Part shown: piece by piece, positions 1-6,623 of the stretch | Layout: each line of letters opens with the position of its first letter | Position numbering within the stretch: position 1 is the first letter of the stretch | Source: Planctomycetota bacterium | GTDB taxonomy: Bacteria; Planctomycetota; UBA8108 | Assembly: GCA_002695115.1 (NCBI GenBank) | Contig: NZOA01000042.1 | Coordinates: 6,360-14,989 of the forward strand | DNA length: 8,630 nucleotides | Reading direction: 5' to 3' | Program-made: the position numbers and the translations under genes | Notes under the pieces: model-generated | Database searches by the model: none | What the model was told of the DNA's origin: nothing | What the model saw: only the letters and a program-made list of their open reading frames with translations

Positions 1-731
1 CCGTAGCCGGGTACGAGGAAAAAAGCCTCGGGAAGCTCCTCTCGAACCGCGGCGGCCTGCCCTGGAGCGGTAGCGCCAACCACGACCCCAACCGGGTTCA
101 GGCCTCCCTCTCCCCTGAGACCATCACCCCACCGGCCGACCAGCCTGGCGACCGTGAGGTAGAGCGGTTCCCCTGCGACCTCGAGCTCCTGGATATCAGC
201 ACCCGAAGGATTTGATGTCCGCACCAACAGAAAGAGGCCCTTGCCTCCGGAACACTTATCCAGGAATGGACGGACAGAGTCCTCTCCGAGATAAGGATTC
301 AGCGTAACGGCATCCGTTACCGGCCCCAGGGTATCCGGAGCGTCTCCCAGTATGGAATCCGCGTAGGCTTCGGCGGTATGCCCGATATCACCGCGCTTGG
401 CGTCGCAGATAACCAGGAGTCCCTGCCTGGCAGCGTGCTCGCTCACCTGGCGCAGACAATCGACTCCGGCAGCCCCGAAACGCTCAAAAAACCCCGCATT
501 GGGCTTCACGGCTACGGCATGCTCGGCTACAACGTCAATAACTCCCCTGAGAAAGACACCTGTAGCTGAAGCGGCCCTGGCGGTCCAGCCCGGCTCTCCC
601 ACCGCCGGCACACCGACCTCAGAGAGCACCTCTCTCGGAAGGCGCTCCAGAACAGGATCCAGGCCGACTACAAGGCAGCTTTTCTTCTGCTCGATGGAAA
701 GGTCAAGCCGATCTGCGAAATTCTGCACCAT
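1..731 (-). CDS. pyrF: Orotidine 5'-phosphate decarboxylase, type 2 family (3' end cut by window)
   Basis: Decarboxylates orotidine 5'-phosphate to UMP, the last step of de novo pyrimidine synthesis, in the cytoplasm. Reading the minus strand from the ATG at 731 gives 243 codons with no stop before the window edge. Visible landmarks are GLDP at residues 23-26, KPN at 76-78, the catalytic signature DAKRGDIG at 110-117 (Asp110, Lys112, Asp115), TLNPYLG at 143-149 and RTSNPSG at 171-177. The reading runs out at VPGY, in the phosphate-binding loop that usually continues GAQG. This set, with the long insert before KPN, matches the type 2 PyrF family (about 270-310 aa), so roughly 30-60 residues are missing. 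An in-frame TAG lies ten codons upstream of the ATG. The Shine-Dalgarno is weak (GGGA near -7), and the second codon, GTG, is an alternative start. It follows the 306-aa gene after 33 bp on the same strand, so the two are probably cotranscribed. Assignment is secure from motifs. Confidence 0.95.
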   Translation of the reverse strand, partial: MVQNFADRLDLSIEQKKSCLVVGLDPVLERLPREVLSEVGVPAVGEPGWTARAASATGVFLRGVIDVVAEHAVAVKPNAGFFERFGAAGVDCLRQVSEHAARQGLLVICDAKRGDIGHTAEAYADSILGDAPDTLGPVTDAVTLNPYLGEDSVRPFLDKCSGGKGLFLLVRTSNPSGADIQELEVAGEPLYLTVARLVGRWGDGLRGEGGLNPVGVVVGATAPGQAAAVREELPEAFFLVPGY

Positions 732-764
732 TCGTTTCCCGAACCTGGACTGAGAACTCGACTA

Positions 765-1685
765 TTATTCTTTCGCGGCATCAAAACGCTTCGGCTTGAT
801 GCGCGTGTTTCGGGTTTTTCCCCGCCGCTTCTGGATTCGACCGATCTTTGCCCGGATCGATCGAATAGTCCAGCGCGGATCCCTGGGTAGCCCCTCCCCG
901 TTACCGGAACCCGCTTCGTTGTCTTCCAGCTGCTTCAGCTCCTTGAAACGACTCGTGGCCGCCGGGTACTCATTTTCCGCAAGGCGGAAGGCCTTGAGCG
1001 CCTCGCGGAAAAAACTCGAGTGGTAGAAGCTCTGTGCCACCTGGTAATAACCCTCAAAGGCTCCGAGAGGATACATATGGGAATAGATGGCCTTCAGTCC
1101 CTTGGGGTAGGCGCTGCGGATAAAATCCTCGCTTCGATGGAGGTAGAGAGACCTGACGACAATCGACATGGAACGCATCTCCGGCAGGATCTTCTCCATA
1201 CGTTCCCGCGCCTTTCCAAAGAGGTAACGGATCTGCGCCAGCTTCTTTGGAAACACCGTGTGGGCGTCGTCGAGGATGAATCTCAGCTCAACCTCGTCGG
1301 AATCACGCTCATACTGCGGAGCATAGGTCTTAACCGTGTAATGCTCCTCCTTCAGGATCGAGACCTCATGAAAGATATCCGACACATATCGATCCAGCGG
1401 ATCGGTTCGATCTTCCGTCCTGAATACGGAATGGCACAAATTCTTCAATTCCTGGATATAACCATCACGAAGCGACTCCAGGCTCTTGAACTCCAGCAAT
1501 CCGGCCAGCTCCTCAGTATTCAGACGCAGGGACTCACGGTCGATACCGCTGATCCTCGAGTAGTTCATGACCTTATTGTCATATCTCTCGTACTCCCTGC
1601 GGAACTGAACCAACGAGAGATAAAAGTATCGGATGATCGACCAGGTTCTATGGGCCTGAATCTGTAAGGTGTTTTGTACGCTCAT
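765..1685 (-). CDS. Uncharacterised 306-aa helical protein with TPR-like segment and basic tail
   Basis: I do not recognise this family. The protein is predicted to be soluble and mostly helical: no signal peptide or membrane segment is visible. It is rich in charged and aromatic residues. The N-terminal third is rich in Arg, Tyr and Glu. A segment at residues 212-241 (GYYQVAQSFY, then FFREALKAFRLAENEYP) has the spacing of one TPR-like helix pair. After an acidic/Gly linker comes a strongly basic tail (about 272-301, 13 Lys/Arg in 30 residues), which could contact nucleic acid or an acidic partner; that is an inference. Start: the ATG at 1685 is the first in frame. It has no recognisable Shine-Dalgarno (the preceding bases are T-rich), so translation may be leaderless-like or start elsewhere. 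The stop lies 33 bp before pyrF on the same strand, suggesting a shared transcript from the promoter at 1805-1833. A long antisense frame lies opposite but looks like a shadow. That it is a real gene is likely; its function is unknown. Confidence 0.8.
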   Translation of the reverse strand: MSVQNTLQIQAHRTWSIIRYFYLSLVQFRREYERYDNKVMNYSRISGIDRESLRLNTEELAGLLEFKSLESLRDGYIQELKNLCHSVFRTEDRTDPLDRYVSDIFHEVSILKEEHYTVKTYAPQYERDSDEVELRFILDDAHTVFPKKLAQIRYLFGKARERMEKILPEMRSMSIVVRSLYLHRSEDFIRSAYPKGLKAIYSHMYPLGAFEGYYQVAQSFYHSSFFREALKAFRLAENEYPAATSRFKELKQLEDNEAGSGNGEGLPRDPRWTIRSIRAKIGRIQKRRGKTRNTRIKPKRFDAAKE

Positions 1686-1740
1686 ACTGCAAAAAATCCG
1701 ATTGGTGCTGAGGCCTTTTCAAAACAGGCCGGCACATTAC

Positions 1741-1784
1741 GGGGCCCTCCAGCGCACTCCAAATTCTTCACTCACAGGGGCCCC
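1741..1784 (-). promoter_or_regulatory. GGGGCCC inverted repeat in the leader of the minus-strand transcript
   Basis: GGGGCCC (1741-1747) and GGGCCCC (1778-1784) can form a perfect 7-bp GC stem around a 30-nt loop. If the promoter at 1805-1833 is used, this falls about 15-60 nt into the 5' leader of the 306-aa gene. The two copies also read as an imperfect direct repeat (GGGGCCC followed closely by CAGCG), so a protein-binding site is as plausible as an RNA hairpin. Confidence 0.3.
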
Positions 1785-1804
1785 AGCGACGATTTGGACG
1801 GCCT

Positions 1805-1833
1805 ATGGTAAGAATCTCCCCCACCACCGTCAA
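1805..1833 (-). promoter_or_regulatory. Sigma70-like promoter for the 306-aa gene and pyrF
   Basis: On the minus strand TTGACG (1828-1833, five of six matches to TTGACA) is followed after exactly 17 bases by TACCAT (1805-1810, four of six matches to TATAAT). Transcription would start near 1798, giving a leader of about 110 nt before the ATG at 1685. This is the best promoter match seen in the intergenic region, but by sequence alone. Confidence 0.5.
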
Positions 1834-1943
1834 CTGAAAGACCAATAACACTCGCAGAGTATTCTCACTGTAGAAAAAGGACAAAGCAGTCCGAAGGTAT
1901 GTATTCAGTCGGATGATCTGGGTCATCACCGGCTATCCCGGCT

Positions 1944-1972
1944 TTGTGGTCTGTAACCCGTTCATTTATATA
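1944..1972 (+). promoter_or_regulatory. Possible promoter for the lipoprotein gene
   Basis: TTGTGG (1944-1949) and TATATA (1967-1972) are spaced by 17 bases, ahead of the plus-strand gene. The -35 match is only three of six, so this is a weaker candidate than the minus-strand promoter. It would leave a leader of about 100 nt containing the TTTCAAATNAAG repeats. Confidence 0.3.
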
Positions 1973-2016
1973 TGCTTACAGTAGAAATGCTGTCTGTATT
2001 CAGTTCTGTGAAGAGT

Positions 2017-2058
2017 TTTCAAATGAAGAGTGAGTGTATCAACAGGTTTCAAATCAAG
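2017..2058 (+). repeat. Two copies of TTTCAAATNAAG, 30 bp apart
   Basis: TTTCAAATGAAG (2017-2028) and TTTCAAATCAAG (2047-2058) differ at one base and are offset by 30 bp, about three helical turns. They lie just upstream of the Shine-Dalgarno of the lipoprotein gene, so they could be a repressor or regulator site, or simply chance in AT-rich DNA. Confidence 0.35.
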
Positions 2059-2064
2059 CCTAAC

Positions 2065-2068
2065 AAGG
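2065..2068 (+). promoter_or_regulatory. Shine-Dalgarno AAGG that selects the start at 2078
   Basis: AAGG ends 9 bases before the ATG at 2078. Neither the upstream GTG (2030) nor the downstream ATGs (2090, 2093) has a comparable site, which favours 2078 as the start of the lipoprotein. Confidence 0.5.
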
Positions 2069-2077
2069 TTGATAGAT

Positions 2078-5000
2078 ATGAGTACATTTATGATGCGTAA
2101 AGTGAGTCCCAGTCTTTGTGTCGCAATCCTGGGTCTTTGTATGGTCTCCTGCCGAGAGACTCTCAAGCCCCGCATTTCGGTAGAGAATCACTCACCCCCG
2201 GATGGAGCTGAGAATGTCTCGCAGGACTCTGTCATCGAGGTAGATTTTTCCTACCGGATCAACATGAACAGCGTCCACCAGGACAGCTTCTCCGTAACTG
2301 GTGAACTGAGCGGTACCATCCTCGGCTCCTACAGCTACGACGATGCCAACCGAAGGGTTGTCTTCCATCCTGGAAAAACGTTCGAGCCGGGAGAGCTTGT
2401 GACTGTAGAGCTTTCTTCTCATATCCGCTCGACCGCGGGTACTTCACTCGATCCTGTCTCTTTCAGCTTCCATGCCGATGAGGGCAATGTAGAGCCTGAG
2501 CCCGTCGATCCCGAACCGGAGCCGCCGGCCGAGGTCGAGGATCTGACGATCGAAACCATCAGCCCCTCACCCTTCTCCACGGGCGTCCATCCATTGCAGG
2601 AAATTGAGATCGGCTACTCGGATTTCCTGAATCCTTTTACCGCCACCAGGGATTCCGTCCTGGTAAGTGGTGAGGTCAGCGGCCGGGTGCCTGTCATCGT
2701 TCAGAGTCTCACCGGCAACGGCCAGAGCCTGCGGGCAATCCCCCAGCGCCCCTACTCCCCTGGCGAAAAGATAACGGTCAGCCTGCTTGATGGCATCAGC
2801 AGTGTTGAAGGCAAGTCTTTTTCTGGCTACAGCTTTACCTTCCGCGCCGCCGCCTTCGAGCCCGCCGCAGAGGGCAGGCGAGAGGTAAGTTTCCAGACGA
2901 CGGAAAGCGCTCGCGAGCTGCTGACCGTCGATCTCGATCACGACAGCAGGCCGGAAACCGTGTACATCAGTGAAGATGGCCATAAGCTCGAGATCGTCAG
3001 CTACCTCGGAAACGGCGTTTTCGGAAATGTTCTGAGCTTCGAAATGGAAAGGACGATCCTCTCCATCGCCGCGTCCGATGTAGATATGGACGAAGACTTC
3101 GACCTCCTGCTGGGACTGGACAACTGCCTCATGACGGTATGGAACAATACCAGGACCCAGGGCCAGTTCATCCTCGATGCAGGACCTGAGACCTATACCA
3201 GGTCACCTGTAAGGGGAATTACCGTCGCTGACCTGGACCACAGGGCGCCGAGCGACCTGGTCCTGAACACCGAGGCCGGCCTCAGGATCACCCTGTCAGG
3301 TTCCGGCAGCTCGCGGACCATTTACATTGGTGACACCCTGCGCGCCAGGACCCCAGTGGTCGCGGCTGACCTTGACTCCAACGGACACCTTGACCTCATC
3401 TACGGCAACAGCGCCGGCGGCCTGAGCTACCACCTCACCGAGGCGGGCGGCAACATCGGCCCCGAGGTGGTGCCCTATTCCGATGTCGAAGCCAGCCAGA
3501 TCGAGGTCGACGACTTCAACCGCGACGGCACCCCGGACATACTCGTCCTGCTCCCGCAGACTCATAATCCCGACAACTCTCCTTTCGTGCTCCTCGTACA
3601 GGACAGCGAAACCGGGGATTTCTCGACCTCGAACGCGACCTCCATCTCCTCCGGAAACATCCAGAATCGATTCGTCTCTGGTGATTTTTCCGGACGAGGT
3701 AATATCGACCTGGCTCTCGCCCAGAGGACCCCCGGCAGGGTCTTTCTCTTTGAAGACAACGGCCTCGGAGCCAACTACGGCCAGGGAACTGGAGAAGAGC
3801 TCCTCAACACCCCGGAAGCCGGCCGTATCTGCAGGGCCGACCTCGACGGTGACGGAATCCTTGACCTCGTCGTCAATTCCTTCAACGAGCTCCACTATCT
3901 CCTCAGCGACTGGAGCTGGGAAGTTGTTGTGGAACCTGTTGAGCCTCCTGTGCCCGAAGACGTGCTGCGGTTCACCGCCGGCAACATCGACGTATACCAG
4001 GGTAATGACAGGGCCGGCCTCATGGTCTACCTCAGCAATTCCGAGCCGGTCGACGGCCTCAGCGTAATCATGGGCTTCGATCCCGCCGTGGTCGAGAACC
4101 CCTTCGCGAGTATCACCGACCTCTTCCTGGAAGACTATGGCGACTTCACCTACTGGCAGGTTCACGAAGAGGAAAACACGATGGGCTTCCATGCGATTGT
4201 CGATTTTCTTCCTCCTTTCGATGGAAGAACCATCCCGATCGGCACGGACACCGAGATCGTACGCGTCATCTTTGACGTCCCCGAAAACGCTCCCCCGGGA
4301 GTATCGACGTTCGATTTCCCGCTCTCCGCCGGCTCTCCCCCGGTCGAGAACACTGTCGTTGTCCGCGGCCAGAGCTTCGACCCCGAGGTCGTTCCAGGCA
4401 CCATCACGGTTACCGAGGCTAATGTCTTGCCCTCGCTGCACCATTTCATGGTCGACACGGTTACGGGCTCACCCGGTGATTCGGTGACCATCCCGGTTCG
4501 CGCGATCAGCGAGACCGAGGCGATGGAAGGCTTCACCGTCGCCGGAACCTATGACCCCGAGATCCTCGAGATCACCAGTCTCACTCTCACCGGCAGCGCC
4601 ACCAACGAGCTCGGCCCCGACTGGATCGGACCGGGAATCCTCCCCGAACTGGGCTGCTTCACCTACTCCGCCCTGTTTGATGTCTTCCCTCCCTTTGAGG
4701 GACGCGCCCTCCCTCCCGGGGAAACCTATATACTGTTCTCCATCGAGGCGAGGATACTGGCTGACGCGCCGAACGGACAGTCCATGCTCGAACTCGTCGA
4801 TGGCCTGAGCAATCCTCCACTGGAGAACAACTTCACCCGCGCGGGCATCTCCTATACCCCGGAGCTGCACTCCGGCGCCGTCACCGTGGTCTCCGGCCCC
4901 GTCGGTCCCTCGACCCAGGGAGAGGGAGAGGCTCTCTTCCTTCGCGGCGACGTCAACGGAGATGGAGTCATCACCGAGGCCGATTCCAACCTCATGATGG

Positions 5001-5206
5001 ACTGGATCTTCGGGATCACGGATGAACCGCCCTGCCTGGACGCGGCCGACCTGAACGATGATGGCTACATCAACGTGACGGACTCAAGGCTGCTCCTGGA
5101 CTTCATCTTCACTCCGGGCTCACCGCCTCCCAGCTCCCCCTTCCCGATTCCGGGAGTTGATTCGACGCTGGACAGCCTCGGCTGCGAGACCCCGCTCAAC
5201 AATTGA
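2078..5206 (+). CDS. Modular surface lipoprotein: Ig-like pair, seven-bladed FG-GAP propeller, cohesin-like pair, dockerin-like end
   Basis: 1042 aa, probably exported and lipid-anchored. An N-terminal signal (RK at 7-8, hydrophobic 12-24) ends at a lipobox-like MVSC with Cys25; the -3 Met is not ideal. Two Big_5-type Ig-like domains follow (about 34-133 and 156-258), joined by an acidic Pro-Glu linker. Residues 273-612 hold seven Asp-loop repeats of FG-GAP/VCBS type, starting at Asp285, 334, 385, 431, 479, 536 and 588; the last, DLDGDGILD, is canonical. Two related beta domains follow (630-778 and 784-937), sharing a FxPPFxGRxxPxGT core and a PPxENxxxxxGxSxxPE end. The second resembles cohesins (GDSVTIPV, then YDPEILEI). 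A dockerin-like pair of Ca loops closes the protein: Asp958-Asp969 and Asp991-Asp1002, both with D-x-N-x-D spacing, with Cys986 and Cys1036 able to pair. The likely role is Ca-stabilised adhesion or assembly at the cell surface; no catalytic domain is visible. The gene stands alone, divergent from the left operon and convergent with the right one. Confidence 0.9.
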   Translation: MSTFMMRKVSPSLCVAILGLCMVSCRETLKPRISVENHSPPDGAENVSQDSVIEVDFSYRINMNSVHQDSFSVTGELSGTILGSYSYDDANRRVVFHPGKTFEPGELVTVELSSHIRSTAGTSLDPVSFSFHADEGNVEPEPVDPEPEPPAEVEDLTIETISPSPFSTGVHPLQEIEIGYSDFLNPFTATRDSVLVSGEVSGRVPVIVQSLTGNGQSLRAIPQRPYSPGEKITVSLLDGISSVEGKSFSGYSFTFRAAAFEPAAEGRREVSFQTTESARELLTVDLDHDSRPETVYISEDGHKLEIVSYLGNGVFGNVLSFEMERTILSIAASDVDMDEDFDLLLGLDNCLMTVWNNTRTQGQFILDAGPETYTRSPVRGITVADLDHRAPSDLVLNTEAGLRITLSGSGSSRTIYIGDTLRARTPVVAADLDSNGHLDLIYGNSAGGLSYHLTEAGGNIGPEVVPYSDVEASQIEVDDFNRDGTPDILVLLPQTHNPDNSPFVLLVQDSETGDFSTSNATSISSGNIQNRFVSGDFSGRGNIDLALAQRTPGRVFLFEDNGLGANYGQGTGEELLNTPEAGRICRADLDGDGILDLVVNSFNELHYLLSDWSWEVVVEPVEPPVPEDVLRFTAGNIDVYQGNDRAGLMVYLSNSEPVDGLSVIMGFDPAVVENPFASITDLFLEDYGDFTYWQVHEEENTMGFHAIVDFLPPFDGRTIPIGTDTEIVRVIFDVPENAPPGVSTFDFPLSAGSPPVENTVVVRGQSFDPEVVPGTITVTEANVLPSLHHFMVDTVTGSPGDSVTIPVRAISETEAMEGFTVAGTYDPEILEITSLTLTGSATNELGPDWIGPGILPELGCFTYSALFDVFPPFEGRALPPGETYILFSIEARILADAPNGQSMLELVDGLSNPPLENNFTRAGISYTPELHSGAVTVVSGPVGPSTQGEGEALFLRGDVNGDGVITEADSNLMMDWIFGITDEPPCLDAADLNDDGYINVTDSRLLLDFIFTPGSPPPSSPFPIPGVDSTLDSLGCETPLNN
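2926..3870 (+). repeat. Seven FG-GAP/VCBS-type Asp-loop repeats within the lipoprotein
   Basis: Seven loops of the form D-[LVF]-x-x-x-x-x-x-[DE] followed by hydrophobic residues begin at protein residues 285, 334, 385, 431, 479, 536 and 588. The spacings are 49, 51, 46, 48, 57 and 52. Loops 4, 5 and 7 keep good Ca-ligand patterns (DLDSNGHLD, DFNRDGTPD, DLDGDGILD). Loops 3 and 6 (DLDHRAPSD, DFSGRGNID) have lost ligands. The DNA copies are diverged, so the repetition is ancient and at protein level only. Confidence 0.85.
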
Positions 5207-5221
5207 GGATCTGAATAGAAG

Positions 5222-5250
5222 AAAAAAGACCGGGTGAGCGCTCAACCGCC
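5222..5250 (-). terminator. Weak candidate terminator after the DUF4340 gene
   Basis: The stop codon of the minus-strand gene lies inside the palindrome TGAGCGCTCA (5235-5244). On that strand GGTTGAGCGCTCACC can fold into a short imperfect stem, followed by CGGTC and a run of six T (5222-5227). The stem is short and the T run is offset by five bases, so this is tentative. No separate terminator for the plus-strand lipoprotein is visible in the 35-bp convergent gap. Confidence 0.25.
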
Positions 5251-6573
5251 TGCGGGTTTCGACTGTTCACCATCTTCCGCGCCGGCGCCAGGGAGCTTAT
5301 CGTCAGCACCACCACCCTCGGCGCCCGCGGAAGAGTCTTTTTTCTCCTCTGCGGGAGCCGCTCCACCCTCACCGGGCTTCTTGCCTGGGAGCTGGGGTCC
5401 TGGAAGCGGCGGCCCTGGAAGCACTGGAGCGGCAGCCTCACCCTCGGGCTTCTTCTCCTCCTCCGGCTCAGGAAGGAAATCTTCGAACTTCTTGTCCCAG
5501 CCTTCGTAGGTCCATTTGCTGACGGTATAGACGGCTTTCTCCTCGCCAGCCAGGGTGAGGTAGAATTCCTTGTCCTCCCCCTTCTCATCCTTGATCGCGT
5601 TGCCGAAGAGGACAGAGACCTCCTTCACGGGAGAATCAGCCTTACCCTTCACCCTGTACTTGCAGGTGGCCTTGAGCTGGGGCTTGTCCAGCCCGTAGGC
5701 CGCGAGCTCCTTGGGATCGGCGACATCCTCGATACGCAGGCTGCGCCCCTTGTCGATGAGGCTCTTCGCCGACCACTCCTTGTCCGCATCGACTCGCTGG
5801 GTCTTGCTCCCCGAGGTCGTGACGAAATACTCCACCGTCTTCGTCGCGGGCTCCTTCTTCTCACCCTCATCTTTCTTCTCCTCTTTGCCGGCGCCCTCGG
5901 AATTCTCATCCTCCTCCACAGGGACCACCTCGCTCTTTCGCTCGACGAGGAGATCATCCTGTCCGGGCCGTGAGAGACGCAGCTCGAAGATCTCATCTTC
6001 GCTCTCGAGCTTGAAGATCTCCTTCTCGATGTAGTTCTTGTTCTCTATCTTGCTCCAGAGCTTGGCATCGCTGCGAAGCTTGCTGGAGATCTTGTAGGTC
6101 TCATCATCCGCTCCAAAGCGTGCAAATATCAACGTCTTGTTCAGGTCACGTGATTGCGCGGTCTTTCCGACGACCAGGGAACCCAGCTCCACCCCACCTC
6201 CTCCAAAGCTGAGAACGCTTCCGCGAATATCATCCACCTCGAAGTTCTTGTGGCTGGACTTCAGCTCGGCGACTTCTTCTCCATCACCGATACCGCTGAC
6301 GCTCTTGATGATGTCATCGGCCACCTTGGGATCGGCCTTGTAGCCGTAGGCGGTGCTCACCACCCACTGGCCATCCTTTTTCTCGAGCACGACCGGATCG
6401 GCCTTGCCCTTACCGATCTGGATGCGCGTCGTCGCCGCGAAATCGGCCTCCTGGAACTTTTTGAACCCGCGGCTCTTCTCCTCCTGGAGCTCCCCCCAGC
6501 TACCCTTGCTGGCAATATAGACGGCCACGAGAATCACAACCAGCCCGAGGCAGACGGTGATGGTCTTATTCAT
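5242..6573 (-). CDS. DUF4340 protein, membrane-anchored partner of a GldG-type ABC system
   Basis: 443 aa. One N-terminal membrane segment (residues 5-21) with no clear cleavage site should hold the rest outside the membrane. The body fits DUF4340, which is found beside GldG-like ABC auxiliary genes: TRIQIGKG at 49-56, LEKKDGQWVV at 63-72 followed by a helical KADPKVADDIIKSV segment, then FEVDD and a VVGKTAQSRD stretch. A second similar half follows, with AAYGLDKPQL at 291-300 and VLFGNAI at 321-327. The halves are split by a highly acidic/lysine linker (about 211-246). The last 75 or so residues (367-443) are Pro/Gly/Ala/Glu-rich, with PGPPLPGPQLPG-like runs and no expected fold. The substrate or role of DUF4340 proteins is not known to me; association with an export or envelope ABC complex is inferred from context. 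It follows the GldG-like gene by 50 bp with its own Shine-Dalgarno. Family call good, function open. Confidence 0.85.
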   Translation of the reverse strand: MNKTITVCLGLVVILVAVYIASKGSWGELQEEKSRGFKKFQEADFAATTRIQIGKGKADPVVLEKKDGQWVVSTAYGYKADPKVADDIIKSVSGIGDGEEVAELKSSHKNFEVDDIRGSVLSFGGGGVELGSLVVGKTAQSRDLNKTLIFARFGADDETYKISSKLRSDAKLWSKIENKNYIEKEIFKLESEDEIFELRLSRPGQDDLLVERKSEVVPVEEDENSEGAGKEEKKDEGEKKEPATKTVEYFVTTSGSKTQRVDADKEWSAKSLIDKGRSLRIEDVADPKELAAYGLDKPQLKATCKYRVKGKADSPVKEVSVLFGNAIKDEKGEDKEFYLTLAGEEKAVYTVSKWTYEGWDKKFEDFLPEPEEEKKPEGEAAAPVLPGPPLPGPQLPGKKPGEGGAAPAEEKKDSSAGAEGGGADDKLPGAGAEDGEQSKPAGG

Positions 6574-6584
6574 CGCTGCAGCTT

Positions 6585-6589
6585 CTCCT
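6585..6589 (-). promoter_or_regulatory. Shine-Dalgarno AGGAG of the DUF4340 gene
   Basis: On the minus strand AGGAG lies 11 bases before the ATG at 6573. The spacing is slightly long, but the sequence is a strong match and supports this start. It lies in the 50-bp gap after the GldG-like gene, fitting translation from a shared mRNA. Confidence 0.6.
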
Positions 6590-6623
6590 AAGTCGAATAA
6601 ACAATCTGTTGATCGCGGGCACC

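Larger units (their letters stand above)
1686..2077. other. Divergent intergenic region between the 306-aa gene and the lipoprotein gene
   Basis: About 390 bp without a convincing gene and clearly more AT-rich than the flanking coding DNA. It contains candidate promoters facing both ways, a GGGGCCC inverted repeat, a smaller GGCCT/AGGCC hairpin (1712-1730, 9-nt loop), a 10-bp direct repeat (TGTATTCAGT at 1900 and 1995) and a 12-bp near-repeat just before the lipoprotein start. A GTG at 2030 is in frame with the lipoprotein, but the extra 16 codons are unlikely to be translated. No tRNA, riboswitch or known ncRNA was recognised. Confidence 0.6.

Noticed and set aside
378..753. Two plus-strand small frames at the left edge
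   Set aside because: Both are antisense to pyrF, whose catalytic motif DAKRGDIG and other landmarks are unmistakable on the minus strand.
1020..1667. Plus-strand 215-aa open frame opposite the 306-aa gene
   Set aside because: It is fully antisense to a more protein-like frame that has a promoter and an operon context; no domain, signal or Shine-Dalgarno was recognised, so it looks like a shadow.
1712..1730. GGCCT/AGGCC hairpin with a nearby T run (minus strand) considered as an attenuator
   Set aside because: The stem is only 5 bp with a 9-nt loop, and the T6 run begins well downstream of it, so it does not fit an intrinsic terminator.
2030..2077. GTG at 2030 as the start of the lipoprotein
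   Set aside because: It would put 16 extra polar residues before the signal peptide and has no well-placed Shine-Dalgarno, whereas AAGG is well placed for the ATG at 2078.
3296..4444. Minus-strand 382-aa open frame inside the lipoprotein gene
   Set aside because: It lies opposite the FG-GAP and first cohesin-like regions. Its Val/Asp/Gly-rich composition follows from the reverse complement of that coding DNA, and the plus frame has clear domains.
6154..6591. Plus-strand 145-aa frame opposite the DUF4340 gene
   Set aside because: Antisense to the membrane anchor and first domain of DUF4340; no supporting start signal.
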